DNA of 64,000 nt from Fidelibacterota bacterium. GTDB taxonomy: Bacteria; Fidelibacterota; UBA8477; JABMPR01. Positions 8,662-18,096 of the stretch are shown here, in pieces (the first letter of the stretch is position 1; every line of letters begins with the position of its first letter). Location of the stretch: NCBI GenBank assembly GCA_016845065.1, contig JAERTG010000175.1:62001-126000 (forward strand), in the 5' to 3' direction. The position numbers were made by a program, and so were the translations under genes. The notes under the pieces were generated by a model that worked only from the letters and a program-made list of their open reading frames with translations, made no database searches and was not told where the DNA came from.

Positions 8662-8662
8662 G

Positions 8663-9892
8663 TCAGGCTCGCTTTCCAGCCATTAACATATGGGATTCGA
8701 TGGGTAGCTCAGCCCCCTTCAATAACAAATTCCAGTACATCCAGCGGAACATCATTTTACCATAGTGATTCATGCGGGTTTCTTCTAGCAGTGAGAATGG
8801 TCCAACACCAGGAAGTGGGAATTTGCCAGGGAGCGGCTCAGTATCATAGTTAAAGTCAATCAGGATACCTTTGCCAAAACCTGACTCAATGTAGCAGTTC
8901 GCATGACCGTCAAATTTACCCTTGAGAGGTTTCCCATCGATATAGCTCAGGAGGTTGTCTGTCAGGATATCTGCCTGGAAGTGGGCTACTGAACCTGCTT
9001 TTGAACTGGGCAGGTTGGTGGCATCGCCAATTACAAAAATATTGTCGTTGGCTTGTGATTGCAGAGTGAATTTATCAGTAGGGATAAAGTTTAGCTCATC
9101 TCCAAGACCTGAGCGTGCAATAAGATCATCACCCATGTTGGTGGGGATGGTTACCAGGAGATCATAGTCAATACTGGTTTCATCCCAGGAGACTAGCTTG
9201 TTGTTTTCCCAGTCCACGCGACCCGTGCTAAACTCAGGTGTAAGACTGATATTTTTCTTATTGAGAAAGTCGCCAAAGACTTTGGACGCTTTGGGCTTTG
9301 TGAAGGCACCTGGCAAGGGTGTGACAAATTCAATATCGACTTTATCACGAATGCCTTGCTCAGTAAACCACCAATCAGCCAGGAAAACAAATTCCAGAGG
9401 AGCAACTGGACATTTAATGGGCATCTCAACTATATTGAGAACCATTTTGCCGCCTTCCCAGTATTTCAGGAATTGTTGGAGAGCTACCGCGCCTTCAACA
9501 GTATAGAAATCGAAAATATTCTTGTGCCAGCCGCCATCAGCCATGCCATCAGTCTCAGCAGGATTGATTTTGGTACCCGTCGCTACTAATAAAATGTCAT
9601 ATGAGAGCACTTTACCACCATCTAGAATCACCTGGTTTTTACCAGCATCGACAACATCTATTTTGGAGAATATTACATTGACTCCGGGAGGAAAAAAATC
9701 TCGCTTGGGTTTAATGACATCACGTCGGTTATAAATACCGAAGGGAATAAACAAGAATCCAGGCTGGTAATAATGGGTTTCATATTGATCAACGATGGTG
9801 ATATCCCATTCTTCCTTATCCAGAACAGCTTCCATTTTATTAAGCATCATCGTGCCGGCAGTGCCAGCCCCAAGGATTAATAGTTTCTTCAT
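8663..9892 (-). CDS. sqr: Sulfide:quinone oxidoreductase-like FAD protein
   Basis: A 409-residue flavoprotein of the SQR/type II NADH dehydrogenase superfamily. I start at ATG 9892 (MKKLLILGAGTAGT), where the FAD-binding GxGxxG motif begins. YYQPGFLFIPFG and the FVIGDATNLPSSKAGSVAHFQA block near the C-terminus are typical of SQRs. Of the three Cys that can take part in SQR catalysis, two have visible counterparts (IKCPVAP in the middle and HANCYIESG near the C-terminus); the first is absent, as in several SQR types. The late amphipathic helices (FRWMYWNLLLKG) should contact the membrane. It would oxidise sulfide to sulfane sulfur and reduce quinone. It heads the four-gene sulfur cassette. Confidence 0.85.
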   Translation of the reverse strand: MKKLLILGAGTAGTMMLNKMEAVLDKEEWDITIVDQYETHYYQPGFLFIPFGIYNRRDVIKPKRDFFPPGVNVIFSKIDVVDAGKNQVILDGGKVLSYDILLVATGTKINPAETDGMADGGWHKNIFDFYTVEGAVALQQFLKYWEGGKMVLNIVEMPIKCPVAPLEFVFLADWWFTEQGIRDKVDIEFVTPLPGAFTKPKASKVFGDFLNKKNISLTPEFSTGRVDWENNKLVSWDETSIDYDLLVTIPTNMGDDLIARSGLGDELNFIPTDKFTLQSQANDNIFVIGDATNLPSSKAGSVAHFQADILTDNLLSYIDGKPLKGKFDGHANCYIESGFGKGILIDFNYDTEPLPGKFPLPGVGPFSLLEETRMNHYGKMMFRWMYWNLLLKGAELPIESHMLMAGKRA

Positions 9893-9983
9893 ATTTCTCG
9901 CTCCAGTTTGGTTGACGGTGAACACTTCACCTGAAGTGCTATAAAACAGTCTTGCTGCTTCAGTTCTATCTGTTTTGTTACAT

Positions 9984-10048
9984 GTTTGGTATGATTAAAA
10001 TTCAGTATCATATAATGCTGAATTATATTAACAAATCTTATACCAAAC
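9984..10048 (-). promoter_or_regulatory. Nested inverted repeats upstream of the SQR operon
   Basis: An outer 9-bp inverted repeat (GTTTGGTAT at 9984-9992 with ATACCAAAC at 10040-10048) encloses an inner 6-bp pair (ATTCAG at 10000-10005 with CTGAAT at 10018-10023). It lies 92-156 bases upstream of the SQR start in very AT-rich DNA. This could be a regulator-binding region of the sulfur cassette; no known consensus is recognised. Confidence 0.4.
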
Positions 10049-10388
10049 TGTTGCATGAACCATAATGGTTGCCAGGTCTAAAGCGATGAAATCAATAGAT
10101 TTGCATTGTCATATCCATGCCAATATCACCTAGATAATCATTGTGATTGGGACAGAAAAAAACATACATATATGACAAACAGGTAATTGTATAACTTCAA
10201 TAATAATAATAGAATAGAATTTGATTGGAAGGATTAACCCATATCAAGGTTTCGAGGTGAGTCAGGAGTGATTGCTTTTCGCAAGAGTTGGTTTTGGCAG
10301 GTGGCTCAGTCTCGATAAACGAGCCACATAAGATCAAGATTAAAAGTCTTTCATCTTTTATGAGTAACTCGCTTTGAGAAGTTGTCAC
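10049..10388. other. Intergenic region between the aminopropyltransferase-like gene and the SQR operon
   Basis: No gene is supported. An imperfect inverted repeat, GTGGCTC (10301-10307) with GAGCCAC (10321-10327), lies 62 bases downstream of the stop of the gene that ends at 10389. It lacks a U tract on the minus strand, so it is at best a rho-assisted or weak terminator. Confidence 0.4.
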
Positions 10389-12683
10389 CTATTCCTGTGA
10401 GTTTTGCCACGTGAGCAATCCCGCTGCTGCGTAACTCACCAGACCAACTCCAAGACCCACGGAATAGCCCCAGCTTATCACAATGAGAATGGTTACCGTT
10501 GATCCCAATACCGAAGCTGCACCATTGACAGCGAAACTCCAATCTACCAGCGGTCCGACGTGCCTGACACCCTTGGGAAACGGCATACCCATGAAAAACC
10601 CAAGTGGACTTACCAGAATCATGGTGGCTGCAATACGTGCAACTTGTCCAAAATCACCAAACACCAAAACAAAATATTTGAATAATACAATATCGATGAA
10701 TAACCATGATATGATTGCAAAGAAAACAATTTTGGACTCAAAGGTTGATGAGTACCGACTTCCAATCCCCGAACTGATCAACAAGGTCATGAGAATTGCA
10801 GCAATACTGTACATTGATGGACCTACTAATAGTGTGAACTGCTGCATTAGAATCAACTCAACACACATGTATGAAAACCCGATGATAGCAAAGTAAGCGA
10901 AGTGATTGAGTGACAGTCCAGGACCTTTTTTCATGTAGGGAATGATGGTGATGGGAAATATGAGCACCAACACCACCAGAATGATAATAACAACGATCAT
11001 TTTGGTAAGTGGGAACCCCCTGAACTCATATGGTAGCAATCTGGCATCTTTATCAAAACTCAGGTTTTTCCACAAACCCATTTGAGCGGCGAAGGGTCGG
11101 TTATCATTATTGGGAGATATATCTATGGCCAAGGTATCAGCAACTTTCTCCCAACCCTCATCTACAATTTTCTGATAGATGTTATCCTGAAGCGAATCAA
11201 CTGCTGGATATACCAGATGGACATCGTCATAGTTTTCACTGGTGATATCTCGCAGGGCGATCTGCAGGAAATCGTTGTTTAAAAGCTTTTTTGACATCAA
11301 TAGAACTTTCCGTCGCATCTGTGGCAAATTGTATACAGCAATATGGTTTTTTGGCTGCTGAACACCCAGTTGTTCAAGTGCAATAATCGATTCACTCACT
11401 AGTCTGGGCATATAAAATTGATGCTCCATCATGAGAAATCCTGAATCTGATAGAGCAGTCCAGTAGTCCTGGAATGCTTCAGTCGTAAACAAGTAGTTCT
11501 CTGCCAGAGCAAAGGATCCAGATGCCAGTGCAGCAAAGGTGTTGGAGCTCAGCGAATAGATCACATCAAAACGAGAATCATGGCGTCGGATAAAGGCTCG
11601 GGCATCTTCAGAGACTACTGTCACCCTTGGGTCATCATAAAAATGACTCGTATACTCTGGCAACGTGATCAGATCAGTTGAAAGCGTGTCAGTATATGAT
11701 TTTAGGTATCCCCCTGGATCCCCGTCAGTCAGCATCTTATTAAACCAGGGGTTCACTTCTACAGCATAAACCTCTGCGGCACCCTCAGCCAATGCCTGAA
11801 TAACATCTGCGCCACCACCAGCCCCAAGCGATAGAAATCTGCAGGATTCGAACTGACGAATCAGATCACCTGCTGGAATTCCCCACAGGTCTTCTGATCC
11901 GCTGTCTGGTAAACTGAAGTCACCATCGAATCTATATACGGGTGTATTGGCTGCATTGTCGATTACCATGCCTCTGGCTTCATCACCAGGATAGGCAAAC
12001 ATCTTGATTTGGGCCATGGCATCCCAATGCTGGTATATACCAGGTAATCGCTCAGGTTTGGTCGACTTCAGCAGGTCGTGCGCATTGTAGCTGGCACCCA
12101 CTGCTAAAAGAATTAGCCCAAGAGGTATTAACTTCGACATTCTGTAACTATTCAACAGTGCGGCGATAAAAATTGGTATGCTAATGAGAAAGGCAGCCAC
12201 GGGCGTACTGAATACATTCATTGAAAAAATGGCCCCAATCACTCCCAGTCCTGCACCTAGAAGATCAGCCATATATAAATTAGAGATATTGATGTGAAAG
12301 CGCTTGAAAAGGATGGCCAGTGCAATTCCACAGAAATAAAAACTGGAACTGAGAATGAGGATAACAAGGATAAGTTTCCCCAGCATCATCAGACTACCTG
12401 TGAGAGCAGAAAAACTCATTCCAAGACGATAAACTAGAGGAGGACCAATTAGAATCATGGTCCCACCCAACAAGAGACTGTTTTTCATACTCTTCATCGT
12501 ATCCACCCTGGGGATCAAGCGGAGGGTTAAGGCTCCCATTCCGAGACCAAGAATGGCTAGAGATAGCACCAGAAACGCAAAGGTATAGAAGAACTCTGCT
12601 GCAAGAATGCGGGTCCAGATCAATTCAAGTGATAATAGTGAAAACGACAGAAGTGCAATAGTGTAAGATTGTTTACGATTCAT
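10389..12683 (-). CDS. Membrane-embedded spermidine-synthase-like methyltransferase-fold protein
   Basis: A 764-residue polytopic protein; ATG 12683 (MNRKQSY) is preferred to the in-frame start six codons earlier. The N-terminal part (about residues 5-205) holds around six to eight membrane segments, a central soluble domain follows, and the C-terminal part (about 555-760) has five or six more. The soluble domain contains a SAM/dcSAM-binding motif I (FLSLGAGGGADVIQAL, near residue 285), the acidic strand end VYAVEVNP, and SEDARAFI plus FDVIYSLSS as in spermidine synthases. Such fused proteins are annotated as spermidine synthase or fused MFS/spermidine synthase; whether they make polyamines is unproven. 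No other polyamine gene lies nearby. Confidence 0.7.
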   Translation of the reverse strand: MNRKQSYTIALLSFSLLSLELIWTRILAAEFFYTFAFLVLSLAILGLGMGALTLRLIPRVDTMKSMKNSLLLGGTMILIGPPLVYRLGMSFSALTGSLMMLGKLILVILILSSSFYFCGIALAILFKRFHINISNLYMADLLGAGLGVIGAIFSMNVFSTPVAAFLISIPIFIAALLNSYRMSKLIPLGLILLAVGASYNAHDLLKSTKPERLPGIYQHWDAMAQIKMFAYPGDEARGMVIDNAANTPVYRFDGDFSLPDSGSEDLWGIPAGDLIRQFESCRFLSLGAGGGADVIQALAEGAAEVYAVEVNPWFNKMLTDGDPGGYLKSYTDTLSTDLITLPEYTSHFYDDPRVTVVSEDARAFIRRHDSRFDVIYSLSSNTFAALASGSFALAENYLFTTEAFQDYWTALSDSGFLMMEHQFYMPRLVSESIIALEQLGVQQPKNHIAVYNLPQMRRKVLLMSKKLLNNDFLQIALRDITSENYDDVHLVYPAVDSLQDNIYQKIVDEGWEKVADTLAIDISPNNDNRPFAAQMGLWKNLSFDKDARLLPYEFRGFPLTKMIVVIIILVVLVLIFPITIIPYMKKGPGLSLNHFAYFAIIGFSYMCVELILMQQFTLLVGPSMYSIAAILMTLLISSGIGSRYSSTFESKIVFFAIISWLFIDIVLFKYFVLVFGDFGQVARIAATMILVSPLGFFMGMPFPKGVRHVGPLVDWSFAVNGAASVLGSTVTILIVISWGYSVGLGVGLVSYAAAGLLTWQNSQE

Positions 12684-12888
12684 AGTCCCCTCAGTACGCA
12701 ATGTTAAATCAAATATATGTACTCGGGTTGGAAGCGATTAAGAGATTCGGTGAATGGCTCCAGTATACGCTCAGAGGTCCTCACTCGGGATGGATAGGAA
12801 ATCGTTTATCAGGATCAATTTCATCGTATTAAATGAAAAGGGGTCAGACAATGAATCGGATCTAGTCGTTTTTAGCGGATGTCGATAT

Positions 12889-13308
12889 CTAAGGAAATTG
12901 CAGGCAGTCCTGCCACCATTTTTCAGTCTCGATGTTTTTCAAAATAATGGCATCGATGGTACAGTTGGCCGGTGCCAGGGCTACGGTTGTTTCGGAGCCC
13001 TTATAATTAATATCCATCTCAACCCAGAGTAGTTCGACTGGACGATCTGACATATTGGCAATTGCTGCTGCAGCAGCGAAGGCAAAAGCCAGATCTTTAC
13101 CGCTATTACTTCGACTGGCCACAATCTTCAATTTTATGGTACGTCCAGATTGGTGGTGATTGAATACTTCTGCAGATACGAGTTCAGGACCCTTACGATT
13201 CATGTTGAAGTATTTCTCAATATTGGAAGGGATTTTAATATCGGGAATCTGGGCCGACAGAAACAGCGGAAAAAAGATAATACTATATAACAATTGTCGT
13301 GTATTCAT
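12889..13308 (-). CDS. Small secreted protein of unknown function
   Basis: A 139-residue protein with a signal peptide (MNTRQLLYSIIFFPLFLSA). The mature part of about 120 residues is probably a beta-rich domain with one alanine-rich helix (AFAFAAAAAIANM). Two Cys (ANCT and QDCLQ) could form a disulfide in the periplasm. I do not recognise a family. It lies upstream of the aminopropyltransferase-like gene on the same strand with a gap of about 200 bases and is divergent from the hemerythrin gene. Confidence 0.55.
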   Translation of the reverse strand: MNTRQLLYSIIFFPLFLSAQIPDIKIPSNIEKYFNMNRKGPELVSAEVFNHHQSGRTIKLKIVASRSNSGKDLAFAFAAAAAIANMSDRPVELLWVEMDINYKGSETTVALAPANCTIDAIILKNIETEKWWQDCLQFP

Positions 13309-13489
13309 AAGAATGTATCCCCCTGTTACTTATACATATTCCCATTTAAATCGAGGATAAGTTTAGAGTTCCGGGACCCCAAAAAGCAACACAAATATAG
13401 CTGTGTACCTGCATGTTTACAATGGATTGAATACATAGGAAACGGCTATTTAAACCTCAAGCTTATAAAAATTATTGTTGTTGCACACA

Positions 13490-13535
13490 TTGCAGATGAA
13501 CAAGTTAACATATATCTTAGTTAACTTTATCGAGG
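13490..13535 (+). promoter_or_regulatory. Promoter and palindromic operator of the hemerythrin gene
   Basis: TTGCAG (13490-13495) and TATCTT (13513-13518) are spaced by 17 bases and resemble -35 and -10 elements. A perfect 8-bp inverted repeat, AAGTTAAC (13502-13509) and GTTAACTT (13520-13527), brackets the -10 with a 10-base centre, where a repressor would block polymerase. The ribosome-binding site GAGGAG follows at about 13530. The promoter match is moderate; the palindrome is exact. Confidence 0.5.
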
Positions 13536-13545
13536 AGATCCACAA

Positions 13546-13950
13546 ATGCAGGTTCTAGTATGGGAAGACCGTTTCAGTGTTGGTATACGACAATTTGATC
13601 AACACCACAAAATTTTATTTGAAATGATCAATTCACTCATTTTCGCACAGGAAGACAAGAGCGACCCCGATGTCATTAAGAATACTCTGGAACAGCTGCG
13701 CAGCTATGCACTCTTTCATTTTGTAGCTGAAGAAGCCATGATGAAACACTTTGGCTTTGATGGTCTGGATGAACACATCGCTGAACATGAAGTTCTTCTG
13801 TCCCATGTAATTGAATATCAGCAGAGAATCGCTAATCATGATGGGGTGACGTTAGAGGAAGTCCTCGAATTTTTAGCAAGCTGGCTCATTGATCACACAT
13901 TAGGACTGGATCAACTATATGGTCCATTTCTAAGTCGATATTCCGATTAA
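13546..13950 (+). CDS. Bacteriohemerythrin
   Basis: A 134-residue single-domain hemerythrin, a diiron protein that binds O2 reversibly or senses it. Ligand motifs appear in order: DQHHKILFEMIN (His21), LFHFVAEEAMM (His and Glu), the HIAEH pair, and WLIDHTLGLDQLY at the C-terminus (His and Asp). The usual D-x-Q-H has His at the Gln position (DQHH), a small deviation. Length and ligand spacing are those of full-length bacterial hemerythrins. GAGGAG lies about nine bases before the ATG, below a palindromic candidate operator. In an organism with hydrogenase and other oxygen-sensitive metalloproteins it could scavenge or carry O2; this is inference. The DUF697-like gene follows after 36 bases. 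Confidence 0.93.
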   Translation: MQVLVWEDRFSVGIRQFDQHHKILFEMINSLIFAQEDKSDPDVIKNTLEQLRSYALFHFVAEEAMMKHFGFDGLDEHIAEHEVLLSHVIEYQQRIANHDGVTLEEVLEFLASWLIDHTLGLDQLYGPFLSRYSD

Positions 13951-13986
13951 CCCACATCAGTGTAACACATCTATTTATATTCCACG

Positions 13987-15027
13987 ATGAAGATGCTTAA
14001 ACGACTCGTATTCTTTATCATCGCTCTTTTTGCTTATCTCATTTTGCGGGAGATGCTCAATTTCTATGTTCTGGCCTACACGGTCAATCAGTACCTGGGC
14101 TATTTGGTACTCCTCCTCCTCGTAACCATTCTAGCCTATTACGTCATTATTCCACTTTACAGGATTAGTCGACTCAGCGGGGACCCAGGTCCAGTTCGAA
14201 AAAAGCGTAAAGAAATGGACCTTATGGAGATGCGTCTCCAGCGAAGGAGTACAAACAAATACCTCAAGGAAATCAAGTATGAGATACCTCACACTGGATC
14301 CATTGCTGAGCGTTACGAGTCATCCTCAATAGAACTTTCCCAAGCGTGTGATGAGATCAGGCGTAAGTATGTGGTACACCTATTCTATAGTAGTGCAGTT
14401 TCACAATATGGATTTATAGATGCCATCCTGATCTTCTCCGCCAATGTGAACATGGTTAAAGAAATATTTACACTATATACCGGTCGGGCAACTGGTCGGG
14501 ATCTTTGGCAGATTGCAAAACAGATCTATTACTCAGTAGCAATCGGTGGTTCGGAGGGTGTAGAATTCGCCGCGGAGGAACTTATCTCCAAACTCGGTTC
14601 GGAAACCCTCAAAAGTATACCCTTCTTTGATAAGGTCATGATATCCATAGCTGGAGGTTTTACCAATGCTGTACTTCTCTCTAGAATCTCGCTCATTACA
14701 GAGAACTACTGTAGAATGACCTATATCGAGTCAACGCGTGACCTTTCACCGGACCCTGGTGAGATCCTGAACTCAACAAAGGCCATCGTGGAAGAACCTA
14801 TCCGCCATATCAAGAAGCAACTAAATGACATTGCCAGACAAAAAGCCATTGATTTTTCACGTTATGCCATCAATCCCACCCGAACAGTAATTGAAAAGGC
14901 CTTGGATAAATTTACGCCTCAATCAGCCGAGGATGATGAGGAGACCATAAGAGTAAAAAGAAGTATTGCAGCGGGATTGAATCCATTTAGATACCTGAAC
15001 TTTCGCCGATTTCGCAAAAACAAATAA
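13987..15027 (+). CDS. DUF697-like (YcjF-type) membrane protein
   Basis: A 346-residue protein with two N-terminal membrane segments (about residues 6-23 and 33-55), then a basic linker (RKKRKEMDLMEMRLQRR) and a helical cytoplasmic region. Residues of about 135-245 resemble the DUF697/YcjF domain: AVSQYGFIDAILIFSANVNMVKEIFTLY followed by a YYSVAIGG segment and a glycine-rich hydrophobic stretch (ISIAGGFTNAVLLSRI). The C-terminus is basic. DUF697 proteins are often linked to stress or envelope functions and their biochemical role is unknown. The family match is by eye and moderate. Confidence 0.5.
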   Translation: MKMLKRLVFFIIALFAYLILREMLNFYVLAYTVNQYLGYLVLLLLVTILAYYVIIPLYRISRLSGDPGPVRKKRKEMDLMEMRLQRRSTNKYLKEIKYEIPHTGSIAERYESSSIELSQACDEIRRKYVVHLFYSSAVSQYGFIDAILIFSANVNMVKEIFTLYTGRATGRDLWQIAKQIYYSVAIGGSEGVEFAAEELISKLGSETLKSIPFFDKVMISIAGGFTNAVLLSRISLITENYCRMTYIESTRDLSPDPGEILNSTKAIVEEPIRHIKKQLNDIARQKAIDFSRYAINPTRTVIEKALDKFTPQSAEDDEETIRVKRSIAAGLNPFRYLNFRRFRKNK

Positions 15028-15416
15028 TATGACCACCCCGTCTTTGCGAACCGAGCGAAGCTATGGTGAAGCAATCTCCGACTTTTAGTTTGGCTGTTTA
15101 TCGAGAAGATCACTTCGGTCAGTGACTTTCTCGCAAAATCACTTTTTACTGTTTCTACTTAACTGTTATTGAGAATGTTTGTTTAAATCGGAGAATACCA
15201 ATTTCAGGTTAGATTATCCTGCTTTTCAGTGGGTGCTCAAGCAGAACACGGGGACATTACAATCCATGCAAATCCTGTCCAAAAAACGTCTGAAATACAC
15301 CGATTGCTGTTGCTCCAAGAGGTTTTGTGACTATTATAGTCACGTTAGTATGAGTTACTCTGAATTATCCTTCCAACTTTCTATAAAAAAAACATTATTA
15401 TTTATTGAGGTATACC
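15028..15416. other. Repeat-bearing intergenic region upstream of aceE
   Basis: About 390 bases with no supported gene. It holds the family B repeat at 15039-15078 and an imperfect hairpin at 15103-15132 (GAGAA ... CACT ... AGTG ... TTCTC) that may be part of the same repeat. The aceE promoter should lie in the AT-rich 3' half; no clear consensus is visible. Confidence 0.5.
15039..15078 (+). repeat. Dispersed intergenic repeat, family B copy 2
   Basis: Begins CGTCTTTGCGA and ends GAAGCAATCTC, the inverted orientation of the copy at 6830-6863. It starts 12 bases after the stop of the DUF697-like gene. Confidence 0.7.
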
Positions 15417-18089
15417 GTGGCTAGTGTAAATATTCACAAAGATACAGACCCCCAGGAAACCAGCGAGTGGTTGGATTCTCTTGCTGCTGTTTTCGAAGAG
15501 GAGGGGGTAAATCGAGCTCATTTTCTGGTGAACGAACTTATCGATTATGCCAGCCGACATGGTGTGCGACTACCCTATAGCGCCAATACGTCCTACCTGA
15601 ACACCATCCCTGTCTCCCAACAGCCTCAATTTCCAGGGGACAGAGCCATTGAGCGTCGTATCAAATCTATCGTACGCTGGAACGCGATGGCGATGGTCGT
15701 TCGAGCGAATAAAGCAAGTGATGGAATTGGTGGTCATATCTCAACCTATGCCTCTTCAGCAACACTGCTAGAGATAGGGTTCAATCATTTTTTCCGCTCC
15801 GCGACTGATGAATTTGGCGGAGATCTGGTCTATTTTCAGGGACATGGTTCGCCTGGAATTTATGCACGTGCCTTCTTGGAAGGTCGTTTGAATGAACAGG
15901 ACCTGGTTAATTTTCGTCGTGAATTAGCACCAACCGGTGGCTTGTCATCCTACCCACACCCCTGGCTCATGCCAAATTTCTGGCAATTTCCAACAGTATC
16001 AATGGGTCTTGGACCACTCCAGGCCATCTACCAGGCGCGTTTTATGCGCTATATGGAAAACCGTGAGCTCATTCCCAGGAGTGACCGTAAAGTCTGGGCT
16101 TTTCTGGGTGATGGTGAGATGGATGAACCGGAATCTTTGGGAGCCATTACCCTGGCTTCCCGCGAGAAACTGGATAACCTCATCTTTGTGGTGAATTGTA
16201 ACATGCAACGTCTGGATGGTCCTGTCCGTGGAAACGGCAAGGTTGTTCAGGAACTTGAAGGTGCCTTCCGGGGAGCTGGATGGAATGTCATCAAGGTCAT
16301 TTGGGGTTCTGAATGGGATGAGCTTCTGGCAAAAGATAAAGATGGCATCCTGGCCAAACGTATGGAAGAAGTGGTGGATGGAGATATCCTCAAGTACATC
16401 GTTGAAGGTGGCGCTTATATCCGGGAGCATTTCTTTGGTGCCTATCCTGAATTGCTGGAAATGGTGAATCACCTGAGTGATGAAGATCTGGAAAAACTGA
16501 AACGTGGAGGTCACGATCCAGCCAAGGTTTATGCAGCCTATGCGGAAGCACTGTCACACGTGGATCAACCAACCGTGATTCTTACCTCAACAGTTAAGGG
16601 TTATGGAATGGGTGAAGCCGGTGAAGGTAAAAATATTACTCACGGCCAGAAGAAGCTCAATGATGAAGAGTTAAAGGCTTTCCGTAGCCGTTTTGGGATC
16701 CCCATTTCTGATGATGAGGTGACCAAAGCTCCTTTTTATCGTCCCGATGATAATTCCGAGGAAGTAAAATATTTAAAAGAACGTCGTGAAGCCCTGGGTG
16801 GACATTTCCCTGCTCGACGTACTTCTGCAGAACCTACCAAAACCCCTGAACTATCTGCTTTTAAGGCTGCACTTGAGGGCACCGGAGATCGGGCACAATC
16901 CACAACTATGGCCTTTGTACGCATATTGTCCATGTTGACAAAAGATAAAAACATGGGCAAACGAGTTGTGCCCATCGTGCCTGATGAAGCCCGCACATTT
17001 GGCATGGAATCTCTTTTTCGAAGCCTGGGAATTTACTCCAGCGTTGGTCAGCTCTACGATCCTGTAGATTCAGACCAATACCTTTATTATCGTGAAGATA
17101 TAAAGGGACAGATTTTAGAGGAAGGTATAACTGAAGCTGGCTCCTCCAGCTCCTGGGTTTCAGCGGCGACCTCCTATAGCACACACGGTGTCAATATGAT
17201 GCCTTTCTACATTTATTACTCCATGTTTGGTTTCCAAAGAGTGGGGGACATGTTCTGGTTGGCCGGTGATATACGCGCAAGAGGATTCCTCCTAGGCGCT
17301 ACTGCCGGCAGAACCACCTTGAATGGGGAGGGTCTACAGCATCAAGATGGACATAGCCTCCTTGCCGCGGCAACCATACCCAATTGTCGTGCTTATGATC
17401 CTGCTTACTCATATGAGATCGCCGTCATTATCCAGCATGGAATGAAACGAATGATGCAGGAGCAAATAGATGAATTCTATTATATCACTCTGGAAAATGA
17501 ACCATACGTTCATCCAGCCATGCCTAAAAATGCAGAGGAAGGCATTATCAAGGGTATGTACCAGTTATCAAGTACTGGCAAAGCCAAGGGGGATATGCAT
17601 GTCCAATTGATGGGTTCTGGTGCTATCCTTGGTGAAGTTCAGGCTGCTGCTGATATTCTCAAGAAGGAATGGAAGGTCACTTCTGACATCTGGAGTGTGA
17701 CAAGCTACTCAGAATTGAGATTAGATGCACAGGATGCTCAGCGCTGGAATCGTCTCCATCCAACCTTGGAACGACGTAAAGCCTTTGCATGTGAACTCAT
17801 GCAGGACAAGGTCGGTCCCGTGATCGCTGCATCAGACTATATCAAATTGGTTGCGGAACAGATTTCCATATTTATTGATAAACCTTTCATTGCTTTGGGT
17901 ACAGATGGATTTGGCAGAAGTGAATCCAGAGAAGAACTTCGCAAATTTTTTGAGGTAGATCGCTACTCAATCGTGGTTGCTGCACTTTTCCAACTACAAA
18001 AAATGGATGTGATCAAGGGTGATGTCGTAGCCAAGGCCATCAACAAATATGATATTCAAACTGAATCAGACAATCCAGTCAAGCGTTGA
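15417..18089 (+). CDS. aceE: Pyruvate dehydrogenase E1 component, homodimeric type
   Basis: An 890-residue homodimeric E1, close to the E. coli length of 887. I start at GTG 15417 (MASVNIHKDTDP), with GAGG six bases upstream, rather than TTG 15405. It decarboxylates pyruvate with thiamine diphosphate and transfers the acetyl group to E2 lipoamide. The ThDP motif is visible at about residues 231-262 (FLGDGEMDEPESLGA ... FVVNCNMQRLDGPV). Family blocks such as YFQGHGSPGIYARAFLEGR, TVKGYGMG and LNGEGLQHQDGHS are intact. It is followed by E2 and E3, making a complete complex. The 138-base gap to aceF carries a family A repeat. Confidence 0.97.
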   Translation: MASVNIHKDTDPQETSEWLDSLAAVFEEEGVNRAHFLVNELIDYASRHGVRLPYSANTSYLNTIPVSQQPQFPGDRAIERRIKSIVRWNAMAMVVRANKASDGIGGHISTYASSATLLEIGFNHFFRSATDEFGGDLVYFQGHGSPGIYARAFLEGRLNEQDLVNFRRELAPTGGLSSYPHPWLMPNFWQFPTVSMGLGPLQAIYQARFMRYMENRELIPRSDRKVWAFLGDGEMDEPESLGAITLASREKLDNLIFVVNCNMQRLDGPVRGNGKVVQELEGAFRGAGWNVIKVIWGSEWDELLAKDKDGILAKRMEEVVDGDILKYIVEGGAYIREHFFGAYPELLEMVNHLSDEDLEKLKRGGHDPAKVYAAYAEALSHVDQPTVILTSTVKGYGMGEAGEGKNITHGQKKLNDEELKAFRSRFGIPISDDEVTKAPFYRPDDNSEEVKYLKERREALGGHFPARRTSAEPTKTPELSAFKAALEGTGDRAQSTTMAFVRILSMLTKDKNMGKRVVPIVPDEARTFGMESLFRSLGIYSSVGQLYDPVDSDQYLYYREDIKGQILEEGITEAGSSSSWVSAATSYSTHGVNMMPFYIYYSMFGFQRVGDMFWLAGDIRARGFLLGATAGRTTLNGEGLQHQDGHSLLAAATIPNCRAYDPAYSYEIAVIIQHGMKRMMQEQIDEFYYITLENEPYVHPAMPKNAEEGIIKGMYQLSSTGKAKGDMHVQLMGSGAILGEVQAAADILKKEWKVTSDIWSVTSYSELRLDAQDAQRWNRLHPTLERRKAFACELMQDKVGPVIAASDYIKLVAEQISIFIDKPFIALGTDGFGRSESREELRKFFEVDRYSIVVAALFQLQKMDVIKGDVVAKAINKYDIQTESDNPVKR

Positions 18090-18096
18090 CGAGGGT

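Noticed and set aside
10301-10327. Rho-independent terminator after the aminopropyltransferase-like gene
   Set aside because: The stem is only 7 bp with a 13-base loop and no U run on the transcribed strand.
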